Below, piece by piece: positions 49,007 to 62,455 of a stretch of DNA of 64,000 nucleotides. Made by a program: the position numbers and the translations under genes. The DNA is from Lota lota (lineage: Eukaryota > Chordata > Actinopteri > Gadiformes > Lotidae): the NCBI GenBank assembly GCA_026745465.1, contig JACYXH010000719.1:971637-1035636 (forward strand), in the 5' to 3' direction. Position 1 is the first letter of the stretch, and every line of letters starts with the position of its first letter. The notes below the pieces were generated by a model. The model saw nothing but the letters and a program-made list of their open reading frames with translations, was not told the origin of the DNA and made no database searches.

Positions 49007-50384
49007 CTGGAGGGAGAGACGAAGACAGGGTCAAAATGGAGGACGTCCAGACATGCTGACTGCAATAGTCGGGATGAGACGGAATTGAAATGCACGACTA
49101 TCTATCAAAACATGGTTAACACTTTACAATAAGGATACACTCATTAACCATTAATTAACATTAGTTAATTATAAAAAGTGTTATTATAAGCATAGGGGTT
49201 AGGGTTAAGGTTAGGATTTGTGGGTTAGGGTTAGCGTTAACCCTAACCCTCACCCTATTAAATAATAACAATATTAAACAAATAACACACCATTACCTTA
49301 GTTAACATGAAAACCTTTAATAAACATGATTTCACCATTATTTAATGATAACTAGACCATTAATTAACTGTTAGTTAATTGTAAGTGAATGCTTATTACT
49401 GCATTAAACAATGCTAATTAATTGTTAATTAATGTACCCTGATGGTAAAATGTTACCCTAAAAAGGTCAAGAGGATTTGCCATTATGATATATTTTACTC
49501 GTGTTATTGCCTCTTTGGTGGGAGCGCTTTATTGCTCTGGGTTATGGGCTTTTCGCTAAAGTCCTCTCAACATTGCCAGCAACACGCTATCCTTATCCAA
49601 TAGAAAATGTCTGTTTTGTCAAAAGAATATGTATCTATGATTTTTATATATTTTGTTGGGCTGGACCAAAGTAGTGGTGAAATAGCCGCAGACAAGGATT
49701 CCATGTGTGGATTGAAGCTGAGATTTCGTATCGCATATTTGCGCACAGCCTGTTGCTCATATGTTGAGGGTGAACAGGCATCTGTTGACTATTTGCTCCC
49801 AGCAGAAATAGCATGGGCATTCGGCTTGCGTGCAAATCTCATTAGTTGTTAAATTGCTGCTCTCTAGAGTGAGTCACAGCCCTGTTGTCTTGGAAACCCA
49901 ATAGGGCTGATGCCTGGCGAAACGCAAACGCTCCCATGGCCATTGCGCCTACTACAGCGCGCCTAATGCAACCCCACAAACAACAAGATTTGAACACAGA
50001 AAAAGAAGAACGGCTGCGGATGAAATGAAACCACACACTAACCACTTCAAGATGTAGGCGATCGTTGTTTTCTAACTACAATTAAATTGCGGAATTTCCC
50101 TTAGTTAATAATCCTATCCATTTTTCTCTTTTTTTTTAATTCTTTATTTCAAGAGTCGGCCAAATCTATAATATATTTGCGTTAATAATAATAATAATAA
50201 TAATACATTACAACAACAAACAAAGCAAAAAATGTGGCGATCATACCAGCCTTCATCGCATCCCAACCTCTGGAACAAAGCATCTTTACGATTTCAAGTC
50301 GAGCGAAATCGCCTGGGAATCCAACGAACACTGTCCCGACGCGGAGGGTTGGCAACGACAAAGGAGGGGAAAGAGCAGCCTTAC
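49007..50384 (-). other. scg2 intron 1
   Basis: It runs from the donor gtaagg (50384 downward) to the acceptor at 49007 on the minus strand. It holds one MITE (49114-49457) and an ATT/TAA microsatellite near 50180-50205. Confidence 0.6.
49114..49457. mobile_element. MITE with ggtaacacttta-type ends, copy 2, carrying telomere-like hairpin
   Basis: It begins ggttaacactttacaataagg and ends with ggtaaaatgttacc, the same ends and subterminal attaaccattaa as 44397-44628. The centre has TTAGGG-like repeats and a perfect hairpin (gggttagggtta, 49222-49233, inverted at 49238-49249). It is inside scg2 intron 1. Confidence 0.75.
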
Positions 50385-50515
50385 CTGGTCCGAACTCGGG
50401 AGAAGCCTTGCGGCTGAGCTGAGCTTCCCTTTGGCGGGGATCGGTTTCAGCACGACGGACAGCTCCTCGTGCTATAAGAGCAGCCACCTGACTCGTGCGT
50501 CAGAGGGCTCCAGCA
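50385..50515 (-). promoter_or_regulatory. scg2: scg2 promoter and noncoding exon 1
   Basis: On the minus strand: a CRE-like tgacgcac near 50502-50495, a TATA-like cttatag near 50477-50471, then about 60-85 nt to a good donor, ggaccag|gtaagg, with the exon ending at 50385. Mammalian SCG2 also has a CRE upstream of a TATA box and a noncoding first exon. The transcription start is inferred. Confidence 0.55.
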
Positions 50516-51554
50516 TGCGCAGGACTCAAAACTCTCTGTCCCCAAACACATCAGCATACACGCACGCGCACACGCACGCACACACACACACACACGCATG
50601 CACTCAGGCACACACACGTGCGCACACACAGACACACACGCACTCACATAATAAAACACACACGCGCAAACAGTAGCCTACTTAATTAGAGCCTGCCTTC
50701 GAGTTATTAAATATTTTGATTACGATTCAGTATGAACAAGTAATGCATTTCTGGTTATTTAATCAACAGTTGATCGAGAATCGTGCGTATGTAGTCTTTT
50801 GTGGACAAAGACAATAAGGTTTAAGTCAAATTCGCTGTCTACATGAGCGTAAACAAATTGGACGTGATCGCAAACTCGTTCACGCCTGTTGCGCCATCTC
50901 TTGGCATATCTTCCAAATCATCAACATAGCGTTATGGGATAAAGAGATCCGTTCAGAAAAAAGAGTTTCGTGTCAGGTGTATTGCGACAAGATGGTGCTG
51001 GCTGAGCTGGGCGGACCGGGTCCAGGATGACTCACCGACCCGCTGAGGCACGGCGCGCTGGGCGGGGGTGATGAAGCAAAAACATACCAACTTTTAAACG
51101 GATCTTTGTGGTTGTGTGCGTGTGCTACTTCACTAACGACGTTATGTGTCGACTAAATGTCGTGCGCCACGGATCTCCTTCGTCTGTCGGACAGCTTTGC
51201 TATCTCGGATCTTTCATTCATGAGTTGTTCAATGAAAACCTCGTTACATAACCCAAGGCTTAATCAAAGAGTGTATTTTTCAGCCTGTAATACGCAATAA
51301 TTAAGATTTACAGAGAGACAGAGAAATGGTTTTCTGCATCAAACACAAAATACTCGTTGAGACAATACCATGCATTATTGATGCCTTACTGTTGAACCCT
51401 TTTAAATCACAGAAATACAAATGAACTATCAGGTCTGATCCTGGCATCAGTGAAACCACAGCCTTGAATCTACTTTGAGCTCTCGCCAGGGGACCAGAGG
51501 AAAGGAAACCAGGACAAAATGGTTGATTTTAAACTCCTCTCTTCCTTAGGCTAC

Positions 51555-51751
51555 TCACACACACGCACACACACACACACACACACATACACACACACAC
51601 ACAAGCACGCGCACACACACGCACACACACACACACATACACACACACACAAGCACGCGCACACACACACACACACACAAGCACGCGCACACACACACAC
51701 GCAGGCACGCACACACACACACACACACAAGCACGCACACACACACATACA

Positions 51752-51792
<41 letters not shown>
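51555..51792. repeat. CA-rich array with aagcacgcgcac interruptions
   Basis: CA runs broken by the recurrent acaagcacgcgcac motif (five times). Confidence 0.93.
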
Positions 51793-51797
<5 letters not shown>

Positions 51798-52756
51798 TGT
51801 GTGCACGACTAAGAAAGACAGATAAAGCCTAGACTTTTCTACCTAATTGCTTGTGGGTTTTGCATGTGGAAGGTTTACTGGTAAACAGAAACCAATTACT
51901 GCTACACCCCCCCCCCCCCCCCCCCCTCCACCCCATCCCATCCCCTTCCTCAACGCCACACACCACCCTAACCACACCACATTATCTCCACTTGAATCCT
52001 CCAGCCTGGCCTCCAACCTGAACCACAGAACAGGTCCTTTGTACAGGTCGTCCAAAACGACCCATGCAAATGTTTTAGCCCCCTGCTCTAGAAACAGCAG
52101 TACGCCACAATGTCAAGGTTCTGGCTGCCAAAACAAAATGGAGGACAATCATTTCATTCTCAGTGGAAAATGTGATATTTTAAGATAGTTTCAGCATAAA
52201 AAATGTTTTTGATAACATTTCTAGTAATAAATGTGAATAAAAGTGAATGCATATGTTTAGTTTGTTAGTTAATGCAACGTTTTCTGTCATTGCCGTGGTG
52301 ATTCACATGGACGCTGCTGTCCCTGAAAGCTTGCATGTTGTTTGAATCTATGTCTTTGCGTTGTGTAGTCATCTGAGCTGTTGTGTTCAGCGCTATTTTG
52401 TGTAACTGATGATGTTCTTTAAAAAAAACAAAAAGAGAGATTAGAGGGGGACCCAGGGATGACATTTCTTCTTCTTTGGGACAGACTTGGACGATGTGTT
52501 TTGGTGGAGCAACCCAGAAGTTTACGTTCTCTTTGCTTCGGCCCGAAAAACCATTCCAAAGCAAAGCCAGTCATTTTGTACTCCTCCTCTTCTCCTCTTT
52601 TTGTTCCCCGCTGGAGTCTGCACCTCATCCATTACCCCTGGTGGCCACTGGCCTTGCGGGAACAATGGGGAGAGAGATTCCCAGAGAAAGAGAAGGAGGG
52701 ATATGCTGTGAACCCTCCCCACTGTCTGACGTCAGAGTCTCTTTTTGCTAATCAAT

Positions 52757-52932
52757 GTGTGTGTATGTGTGTGTGGGGGCGGGGGTGTGTGTGTGTGAGT
52801 GCGCACATGCATGTATGAGTGTGTGTGCATGCACGTGCTTCTGTGGTGAGTGTTTACGTGTGTGTGTGTGTGTATGTGTGTGTGTGGGTGTGTGTGTGCA
52901 CGTGTGTGTGGGTGTGTGTGTGTATGTGCATG
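52757..52932. repeat. TG-rich microsatellite
   Basis: TG runs with GGG, GCA and TATG interruptions. Confidence 0.9.
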
Positions 52933-53340
52933 CCCTTTACCCTTGTGAAATGGCAGAGGTGAGCGTCTCTATGGGTTGGTTAACAGCAGTACGGCAGAGA
53001 TCAGGAATGTTTTCCTTGCATGTGTCACCTGTATAAATGAAGTAAGACAGCTTGATATGGAGGCTATAGTCTTCCAGTTGAGTCCCTCACACCTCCCAGG
53101 GACATTTAAATTAAATGTATTAAATTAAGACCATTTTCTAATGTTACTCAATAGACACATTACATTTCCATTAGAAGTAAGCTGCCACCCCTGGTGTTGA
53201 TTCTGATTTGATAACACAACTTTCTCATCTCATCTTTCATAATGTTCTCCCATGTATTAAATCTCTACTGGCATGGTTCTGAAAAGGAGGGCCCATTTTG
53301 ATCAACAAACTAGAAGCCTGAGCACTGCAGTATGACTCAT

Positions 53341-54160
53341 CTAACCATACGCACAACACACAGAAACCCACACAACACACAGACACACAACACACAGACA
53401 CACAACACAGACATCACACAGACAAACGACACACACAACACAGACAACACACAGCCACACAGACACACACCACACACAGAGGACACAGACACACAACACA
53501 GTCATCACACAGACAAACGACACACACAACACAGACATCACACAGACACACAACACATAGACACACAACACATAGACACACAACACAGATATAGCACACA
53601 GACACACAACACACACACAACACAAAGACCCACAATACACACATAACACACACATAGCACACAGACACACAACACACACAACACAAAGACCCACAACACA
53701 CACACAACACACAGACACACAACACATGCACAACACAGACCATATACAGACATACAACACAAACAGAACACACAGACACACAACACACAGACAACACACA
53801 GACGCACAACACACAGACAACACACAGACACATACAGACACACAACACACAGACCCACAACACACACACAACACACAGACACACAACACATGCACAACAC
53901 AGACCATATACAGACATACAACACAAACAGAATACACAGACACACAACACACAGACAACACACATACGCACAACACACAGACACATATAGACACACAACA
54001 CACACTCAACACACAGAGACACAACACACAGACACAGACAGACACACAACACACAGACAACACACAGACACAACACACAGACACAGACATACACACAACA
54101 CACAGACAACACACAGACACAACACACAGACAACACACAGAGACACAACACACAGACAAT
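53341..54160. repeat. degenerate ACACAACACACAGAC array with about 164-bp higher-order copy
   Basis: About 820 bp made of acacaac, acagac and acacac blocks. A longer segment with catgcacaacacagaccata recurs at 53725 and 53889, showing a higher-order duplication. Confidence 0.92.
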
Positions 54161-55370
54161 TAAGGAGTATACCCACTGCCAATTGAATTTGAAGCTAATG
54201 TTATTTGTCCCAGTAAGGTAACACACGGAGCAAATGGTGAAGCACAATGCATTGTTCTCCTGAATACATCAATTTATAATAAGGCTATAATACCACTACG
54301 GTATATATTTACTAAATCATAGTTATATTTGTATTATTATGTTACTTTACGTGGGTGTTTGTTCATAATTCACAAATAACAAATGAATGATGCAAAATGG
54401 TGTAAATTGTGTGTTTCTCTTCTTTTAACCCTTGCAGCCTGAACCACGATGCATTATGAATCAACCATTTATCATTTGAAAGACGCTTTAATACACCTGG
54501 TAGAAATTACGATCACCATCTTTACACACAAAGACACTTCATAACTTTGTAACAATGTAATTTGGTGTAATCTAACAATATAGAGCTGACAATGCCCATG
54601 AAAGAGAGACTAACAACGTTGACAACAACTAACGTGTAAATGGAGGATATTATTCAGATAAACAACGAAGCAAATAAAGAATATATATATGTATATATTT
54701 ATATATTTAGAGTTAAAGGGGATGTCTTCTCTGCCTTTAATAGTCCTTGTTTTTCATGAAGATTATTGGATCATGCCAACGTCACTTGAAGATTGCTTTC
54801 AGTATCTATTCCTGGCCTCTGCTGTCACTATATATCACCCAGTAACAGGGGTCTGTCAGGCCCACACTACAACGGTGCATGATCTTTCTTCTCCGTTTCC
54901 CCTCATTTACGCCATGACTTCCTGACTCTCACTCCCGCTGTCCCCTGGACTTTATCTGCATCCCCCCCCCCCCTCCCCCCCCCAAGCCTCAAGGAAATAC
55001 ATTGAAGCGACAGGAAGGATAAACAGTGCACAAGAACAGGGAACTAGCTAAGAGTCAACACATGTTCTTTACTGTGCAGGATTTATAGCGTTCTGTGTTT
55101 ATCGACCAAGTCGTGCAACGTTGATTCGTCGCCCATCATATCTTTCATGCATCGGCTCCAAACACCCTCATCTTCTCTGCTCCTTGTCTTGTGCTCCTGT
55201 CTGCGCCGTCTGACCGGCGTGGAAACAAAAGACAGCATATGTCCCCGTGGTCCTCTAAATCAAGAGCCAAAGACAGACATGATCAGAGTTGAATGCTTGT
55301 GCAGAGTGAAGGACAATACACTATGTGTTTGTTCCCTGGTCCTTCTGCACAGATAAATCCTCTGCACAAA

Positions 55371-55427
<57 letters not shown>

Positions 55428-55525
55428 CACAAACACACAAACAGCAACCTCCCCCAACTGCTCCTGCATCTTCTGAGATAACACACCCTTCCTGGTGTGA
55501 GACTTTGTACTGTGTGTGCTTGTCA

Positions 55526-55564
<39 letters not shown>

Positions 55565-57114
55565 TGTCTGTCTGTCTGTGTGTGTGTTTGTGTGTGTATG
55601 TATGTGTTAGAGCGGGGGGGGGGGGGGGGGGTAGGGTGGGGTGGGATTTCGTAAACATGAAACATCACATTATGATTTAATAATACAGTGCAGACAGGAA
55701 GGAAATGAGTGGGTGGATTGCGGGGAATTAAGAGGAAACAAGAGGAAGAAGGATTGAGTGTAAACCTTGCCCAAATGAGATCATTTACCCAGAAAAGAAC
55801 TTCATCTGTTGCACTCACACACAAAGACACCGTCAGCTCCCACAGTGTGAGATGGGGCTCCATTGATTTATGAATCCTTTATTTATTTATTTTTGTATTT
55901 TCCTTTCCATTCTGGTATGAGTATGACCCAGTGCTGGTATCCGTGGGTCAGCGTTATTGATCCGCTCCTGAACCTCAGAACTCCCAGCACACGCAGGCCT
56001 CCTAAATCATTTATGAGTGGCTCTTCCTCGTACCCCCCCCTACTGGCTCACTGGCAGGGAGACATGCAGAGGAAACCAAAACGCCGTTGCTTCATTTGAA
56101 AGCGCTTGATCCCATGTTAGATGAGACGGGCACTTTATTAATCCTCCATCGGGAAAATGAACGTAACAGCAGCAGACATAAAACGAAATATCAATGTAAA
56201 AGTATGCGTCAAGTCACAAAATAATAACAAATACAAAAAATACAAAAGTGATTGTATTTATAGTATTATATGTTCAACAATAATAATACAGTGCAGTGCA
56301 AAACCTATTGTATGTGTAAATGGTAACAGGAGGACCTATGCAAAGAGACACATGGCGTCTTAAATAAGTCTTATCTAAGTAGAGCAGTCCTTTACCTAAG
56401 AAGTAACAAATTTATTGCATTTAGGAACAACATAACACACAGGAACAGACACTAATGATAAAGAAACCACATTGACCACCAACACAGCTGAATATTTAAC
56501 AATTAAACAATTAGGGCAGGCGAAATAATGAACCATAATGAGATACTGAATGAAGATGGTGGCACTAAGGAGGATGATGCCGCCACTAGCATAGACAAAC
56601 ATACATAGATGCTGCATTGGCCTTTGGATTGTATGTCGACGTTGCTGCCATATTGGAGAGAAAAAGACTGGCTTGTAAACAAATACATGCAAACAGGGGA
56701 CAGGCCTTCTTTTTGGAAAAACAGCATTGCAATGTTTACCTTTCTCAACCGATTTCAATTTATATAAATACATATATGTATATATAATAGGATGTAATAT
56801 GAATACAAAAACATCTCATTGGAAGCGGATGAGAAATATAAACGCTATAGTGCTTCTTGTCCAGAAACACCGCAGCTCCAACGTTTGCCTCTCAGTCCTG
56901 GTCCATGTCTATGGCCAACAGGGCAGGGTGTATGGTAATGATTCCAGGGTCTAGGGGAACATTTACATTAAGTACGGGATGCATTATTGTAATGTTGGAT
57001 TGGCACATCCTTTGGTTTGAATGATAAATGGTGGACCTTGTATTTCCGAGACCATGTAGCAGAGAGGGCTGATGGACAGTTATCTCTGTGACCTTTCTAG
57101 ACGACCAATCTCTG
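54161..57114. other. gene-free stretch
   Basis: AT-rich with no recognisable gene. C/T run at 54962-54983, (CA)27 at 55373-55426, TG/TCTG tract at 55529-55590 and a G run at 55614-55631. Confidence 0.55.
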
Positions 57115-57388
57115 CCTGTTCCCTGAGTCTGCTGCCCTACAAACACGTGGTCAATTTAGCCTGTTCCCTGAGTCTGCAGCCCTACAAACACATGGTCAGT
57201 TTAGCCTGTTCCCTGAGTCTGCTGCCCTACAAACACATGGTCAGTTTAGCCTGTTCCCTGAGTCTGCTGCCCTACAAACACGTGGTCAGTTTAGCCTGTT
57301 CCCTGAGTCTGCTGCCCCACAAACACGTGGTCAGTTTAGCCTGTTCCCTGAGTCTGCTGCCCTACAAACACATGGTCGGTTTAGCCTG
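57115..57388. repeat. 45-bp minisatellite, 6 copies
   Basis: Unit begins cctgttccctgagtctgctg and ends with tttag. Copies differ at a few sites. 45 bp is 15 codons, so an open frame appears by chance. Confidence 0.95.
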
Positions 57389-57394
57389 ACACAT

Positions 57395-58390
57395 TAGCCA
57401 GGCCTGTTAGCGTGCGTTTTGTATCCTATGGACCATGTAGGCCTGTTAGCGTGCGTTTTGTATCCTATGGACCATGTAGGCCTGTTAGCGTGCGTTTTGT
57501 ATCCTATGGACCATGTAGGCCTGTTAGCGTGCGTTTTGTATCCTATGGACCATGTAGGCCTGTTAGCGTGCGTTTTGTATCCTATGGACCATGTAGGCCT
57601 GTTAGCGTGCGTTTTGTATCATATGGACCATGTAGGCCTGTTAGCATGCGTTTTGTATCATATGGACCATGTAGGCCTGTTAGCATGCGTTTTGTATCCT
57701 ATGGACCATGTAGGCCTGTTAGCATGTGTTTTGTATCACATGGACCATGTAGACCTGTCAGCATGTGTTTTGTATCACATGGACCATGTAGGCCTGTTAG
57801 CATGTGTTTTGTATCACATGGACCATGTAGGCCTGTTAGCATGTGTTTTGTATCACATGGACCATGTAGGCCTGTTAGCATGTGTTTTGTATCACATGGA
57901 CCATGTAGGCCTGTTAGCATGTGTTTTGTATCACACAGACCATGTAGGCCTGTTAGCATGTGTTTTGTATCACACGGACCATGTAGGCCTGTTAGCATGT
58001 GTTTTGTATCACATGGACCATGTAGGCCTGTTAGCATGTGTTTTGTATCACACGGACCATGTAGGCCTGTTAGCATGTGTTTTGTATCATATGGACCATG
58101 TAGGCCTGTTAGCATGTGTTTTGTATCCTATGGACCATGTAGGCCTGTTAGCATGTGTTTTGTATCATATGGACCATGTAGGCCTGTTAGCATGTGTTTT
58201 GTATCCTATGGACCATGTAGGCCTGTTAGCATGTGTTTTGTATCATATGGACCATGTAGGCCTGTTAGCATGTGTTTTGTATCACATGGACCATGTAGGC
58301 CTGTTAGCATGTGTTTTGTATCACATGGACCATGTAGGCCTGTTAGCATGTGTTTTGTATCACATGGACCATGTAGGCCTGTTAGCATGT
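57395..58390. repeat. 39-bp minisatellite, about 25 copies
   Basis: Unit gcctgttagcatgtgttttg followed by tatcacatggaccatgtag. Variants are blocked: the first units have agcgtgcg and tatcctatgg, middle units agcatgcg and tatcatatgg, later units agcatgtg and tatcacatgg, with late returns of tatcctatgg. The length of 13 codons keeps several frames open for hundreds of codons. Confidence 0.96.
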
Positions 58391-60300
<1,910 letters not shown>

Positions 60301-60534
60301 AAAGCTGTACTAGCAAATGACTTTGGATGCTCGTTAAAAATGCAAACGCATAAAAGCATATAAAATGTGGCGTGAGTGAGACTTTATTTCTGGGGGAAGA
60401 TATGTGTCAGAGTGATGATTTTAAAACATGTCTTGCTGTTTATCCTCAGGTAAATAACAAAGGTGTTGTTTTTAGAGGTTGGTTCTAAGAGATATGTTAC
60501 AGTGCTTTGGGACATTGTTTGTCTAGATGTGTGT

Positions 60535-60871
60535 GTGGGAGTGTGTGTGGATGGTGGCTGGTTTAAGCAGCCTCACCTGGCCCGAGTCAGACTGATTAGA
60601 GTCTGGGGCTGGGTGAGGCTGCACACCTGTTGCACATTGAGCAATCAGTGAGCACAGGTTAAACCAGCCATCACCGCACACACTCAGGGAGAGATCTCCT
60701 ACATGGCAGCATGGAGCACCAGCTGCATGCCTCACTCTATGCAACCTTTACAATAAACCGGTTCAACATCACCACCCTGTGTCCATTCGTTTGGAGGATC
60801 CCGAGGAAAGTCACCTAGGTGGAGTGGGAAAAGCCACCTAGGTGATGTGTAGTATTGGACTTTACTACAGT
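60535..60871. mobile_element. unclassified dispersed repeat, copy B
   Basis: Same 337-bp length, orientation and internal inverted segments as 30675-31011. Differences are scattered substitutions and small compensating gaps. Both copies lie downstream of a GT tract. Confidence 0.7.
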
Positions 60872-61215
60872 GTGCTTCTACCTGTGAACAAGATACACAA
60901 GATATACAGCATTTCAATCACTATTTCAAACATATCTTCCTGCTACACTTAAATTATGGTATTTTATATCTTATCTATATTATGCTTTATCCATTAGAAT
61001 TGACGAACTAATCCATGCTGGAGTGTACTCATATGGTTAAATAAGTGGATCATTCCTCGTTACTGTGGTTGAGGACATCTCATCAGACTCTGTCCTCTGA
61101 GGGGTGCAGTGGCTCTCCTGACTGTGGCCCCGTCCAGGCATGGCAGGACCCACACACTTCTCTCACCACCCACAAGCTGGCACCTTTGAACTACAGTCTG
61201 TTCCCTCCTCGCTTT

Positions 61216-61337
<122 letters not shown>

Positions 61338-61725
61338 ACGCAAACACACACACACACACACAATTATTGTCCCTCCACTTCCCCCTTGACTAAAAATACT
61401 CTGGTGGGTGAGTCATCATCCACTGCGTCTCTTTCCTTTCTCATCCTCGTCATCCATCACTCACGCACTCTCTCTCTTCCCCTGCTCTCTCTCTTGCTCT
61501 TCTCCTCAACCTTTCTCTCCCCCCCTTGCTCTCTATCTTCTCCCCCTCCTCTTTCAATTATTTCATTCAACTCCCCTTTCTCTCTCTCTCTCCTCTCTCC
61601 CTCTCCCCATTCTCTCTCTTCTCTTCCTCCTCTCTCTCTTTCTCTCCTACACTGCTTTTCTCTCTCTCTTCTCCTCTGTGCTCTCTCCCCCTCTCGCTCT
61701 CTCTCTTTGTCACCCTTTTACCACT

Positions 61726-62455
61726 CAGTGACCCACCCACTCAGTCTCATGTGCACATGATTCCATATCCTGTTCTATAATTGGATGTGCTTGCATCCCA
61801 ACTTTCCGGGACACCGGTTGCACACACAGTCGCATCAGATACCTGTTGCTGTCATTCACGCTGAACGGCCAAAAAGGTCACGGGACAGCCCTGGTGTTGT
61901 GGAGTCTTTGAAGGACAGTGGTCAGGAATTCCAGGCACCTGTTAACAGAACAACAACCTGCATTCAGTTGATCGACATATTCGGTTCCTGCTGAATGAGG
62001 AGGGAACCTAATGTGTCCTATTTGAACAGAGACTATCACATCACACACATCTATGTCCTCCTTGTTCGTGAACTGACATTCATCATGGCACACCGTCATA
62101 TCTGACATTTATCACTGTCTCCTGTCTTTGCTCATTTCCATGAATGGCTTCCTGACTGGGTCAGCAACACACATCATCAGCAGAGTCTGGGCCTTAAATA
62201 GAATCCCTCTCCTGCTCCTATTATTTGGAGCTAAATCCCTGGAGCTCGTGGTGCTGTACTCATTACCTGAAGCTAAACAGAGGGTCGCTAGTTTCGAGAA
62301 GGCGACACATGTGAACTGATGGACAGTTGTTACATTGATCAAGGGCCAGTTGGTGTGTGTTTGTGTTTGTGTGTATAGGGGAGGGGTGGGGTGGGGGTGA
62401 GGTAGTCACTTGCTATGGACCAATTTGCTATTCATTGGCAGGACAGGTGTGTTTA
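61726..62455. other. spacer before the DIRS-like element
   Basis: No gene recognised. A short GT/GGGGTG patch occurs at 62353-62400. Confidence 0.5.

Larger units (their letters stand above)
50516..53339. other. gene-free stretch upstream of scg2
   Basis: CA/CG-rich microsatellites at 50560-50670 and 51555-51792, a C run (51907-51926) and a TG tract at 52757-52932. Elsewhere no coding sequence or RNA gene is recognised. Confidence 0.6.

Noticed and set aside
48999-49034. Upstream ATG adding 12 residues to Scg2
   Set aside because: A splice acceptor lies between it and the conserved start. The extension is intronic and would bury the signal peptide.
47929-49059. 376-codon plus-strand frame, Ser/Pro-rich
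   Set aside because: It is antisense to scg2. Its length comes from the GAG/GAA-rich composition of the real gene.
53341-54247. Cys/Val-rich frames of 270 codons
   Set aside because: They are the translation of ACAC/ACAGAC tandem repeat. No splice sites or domain.
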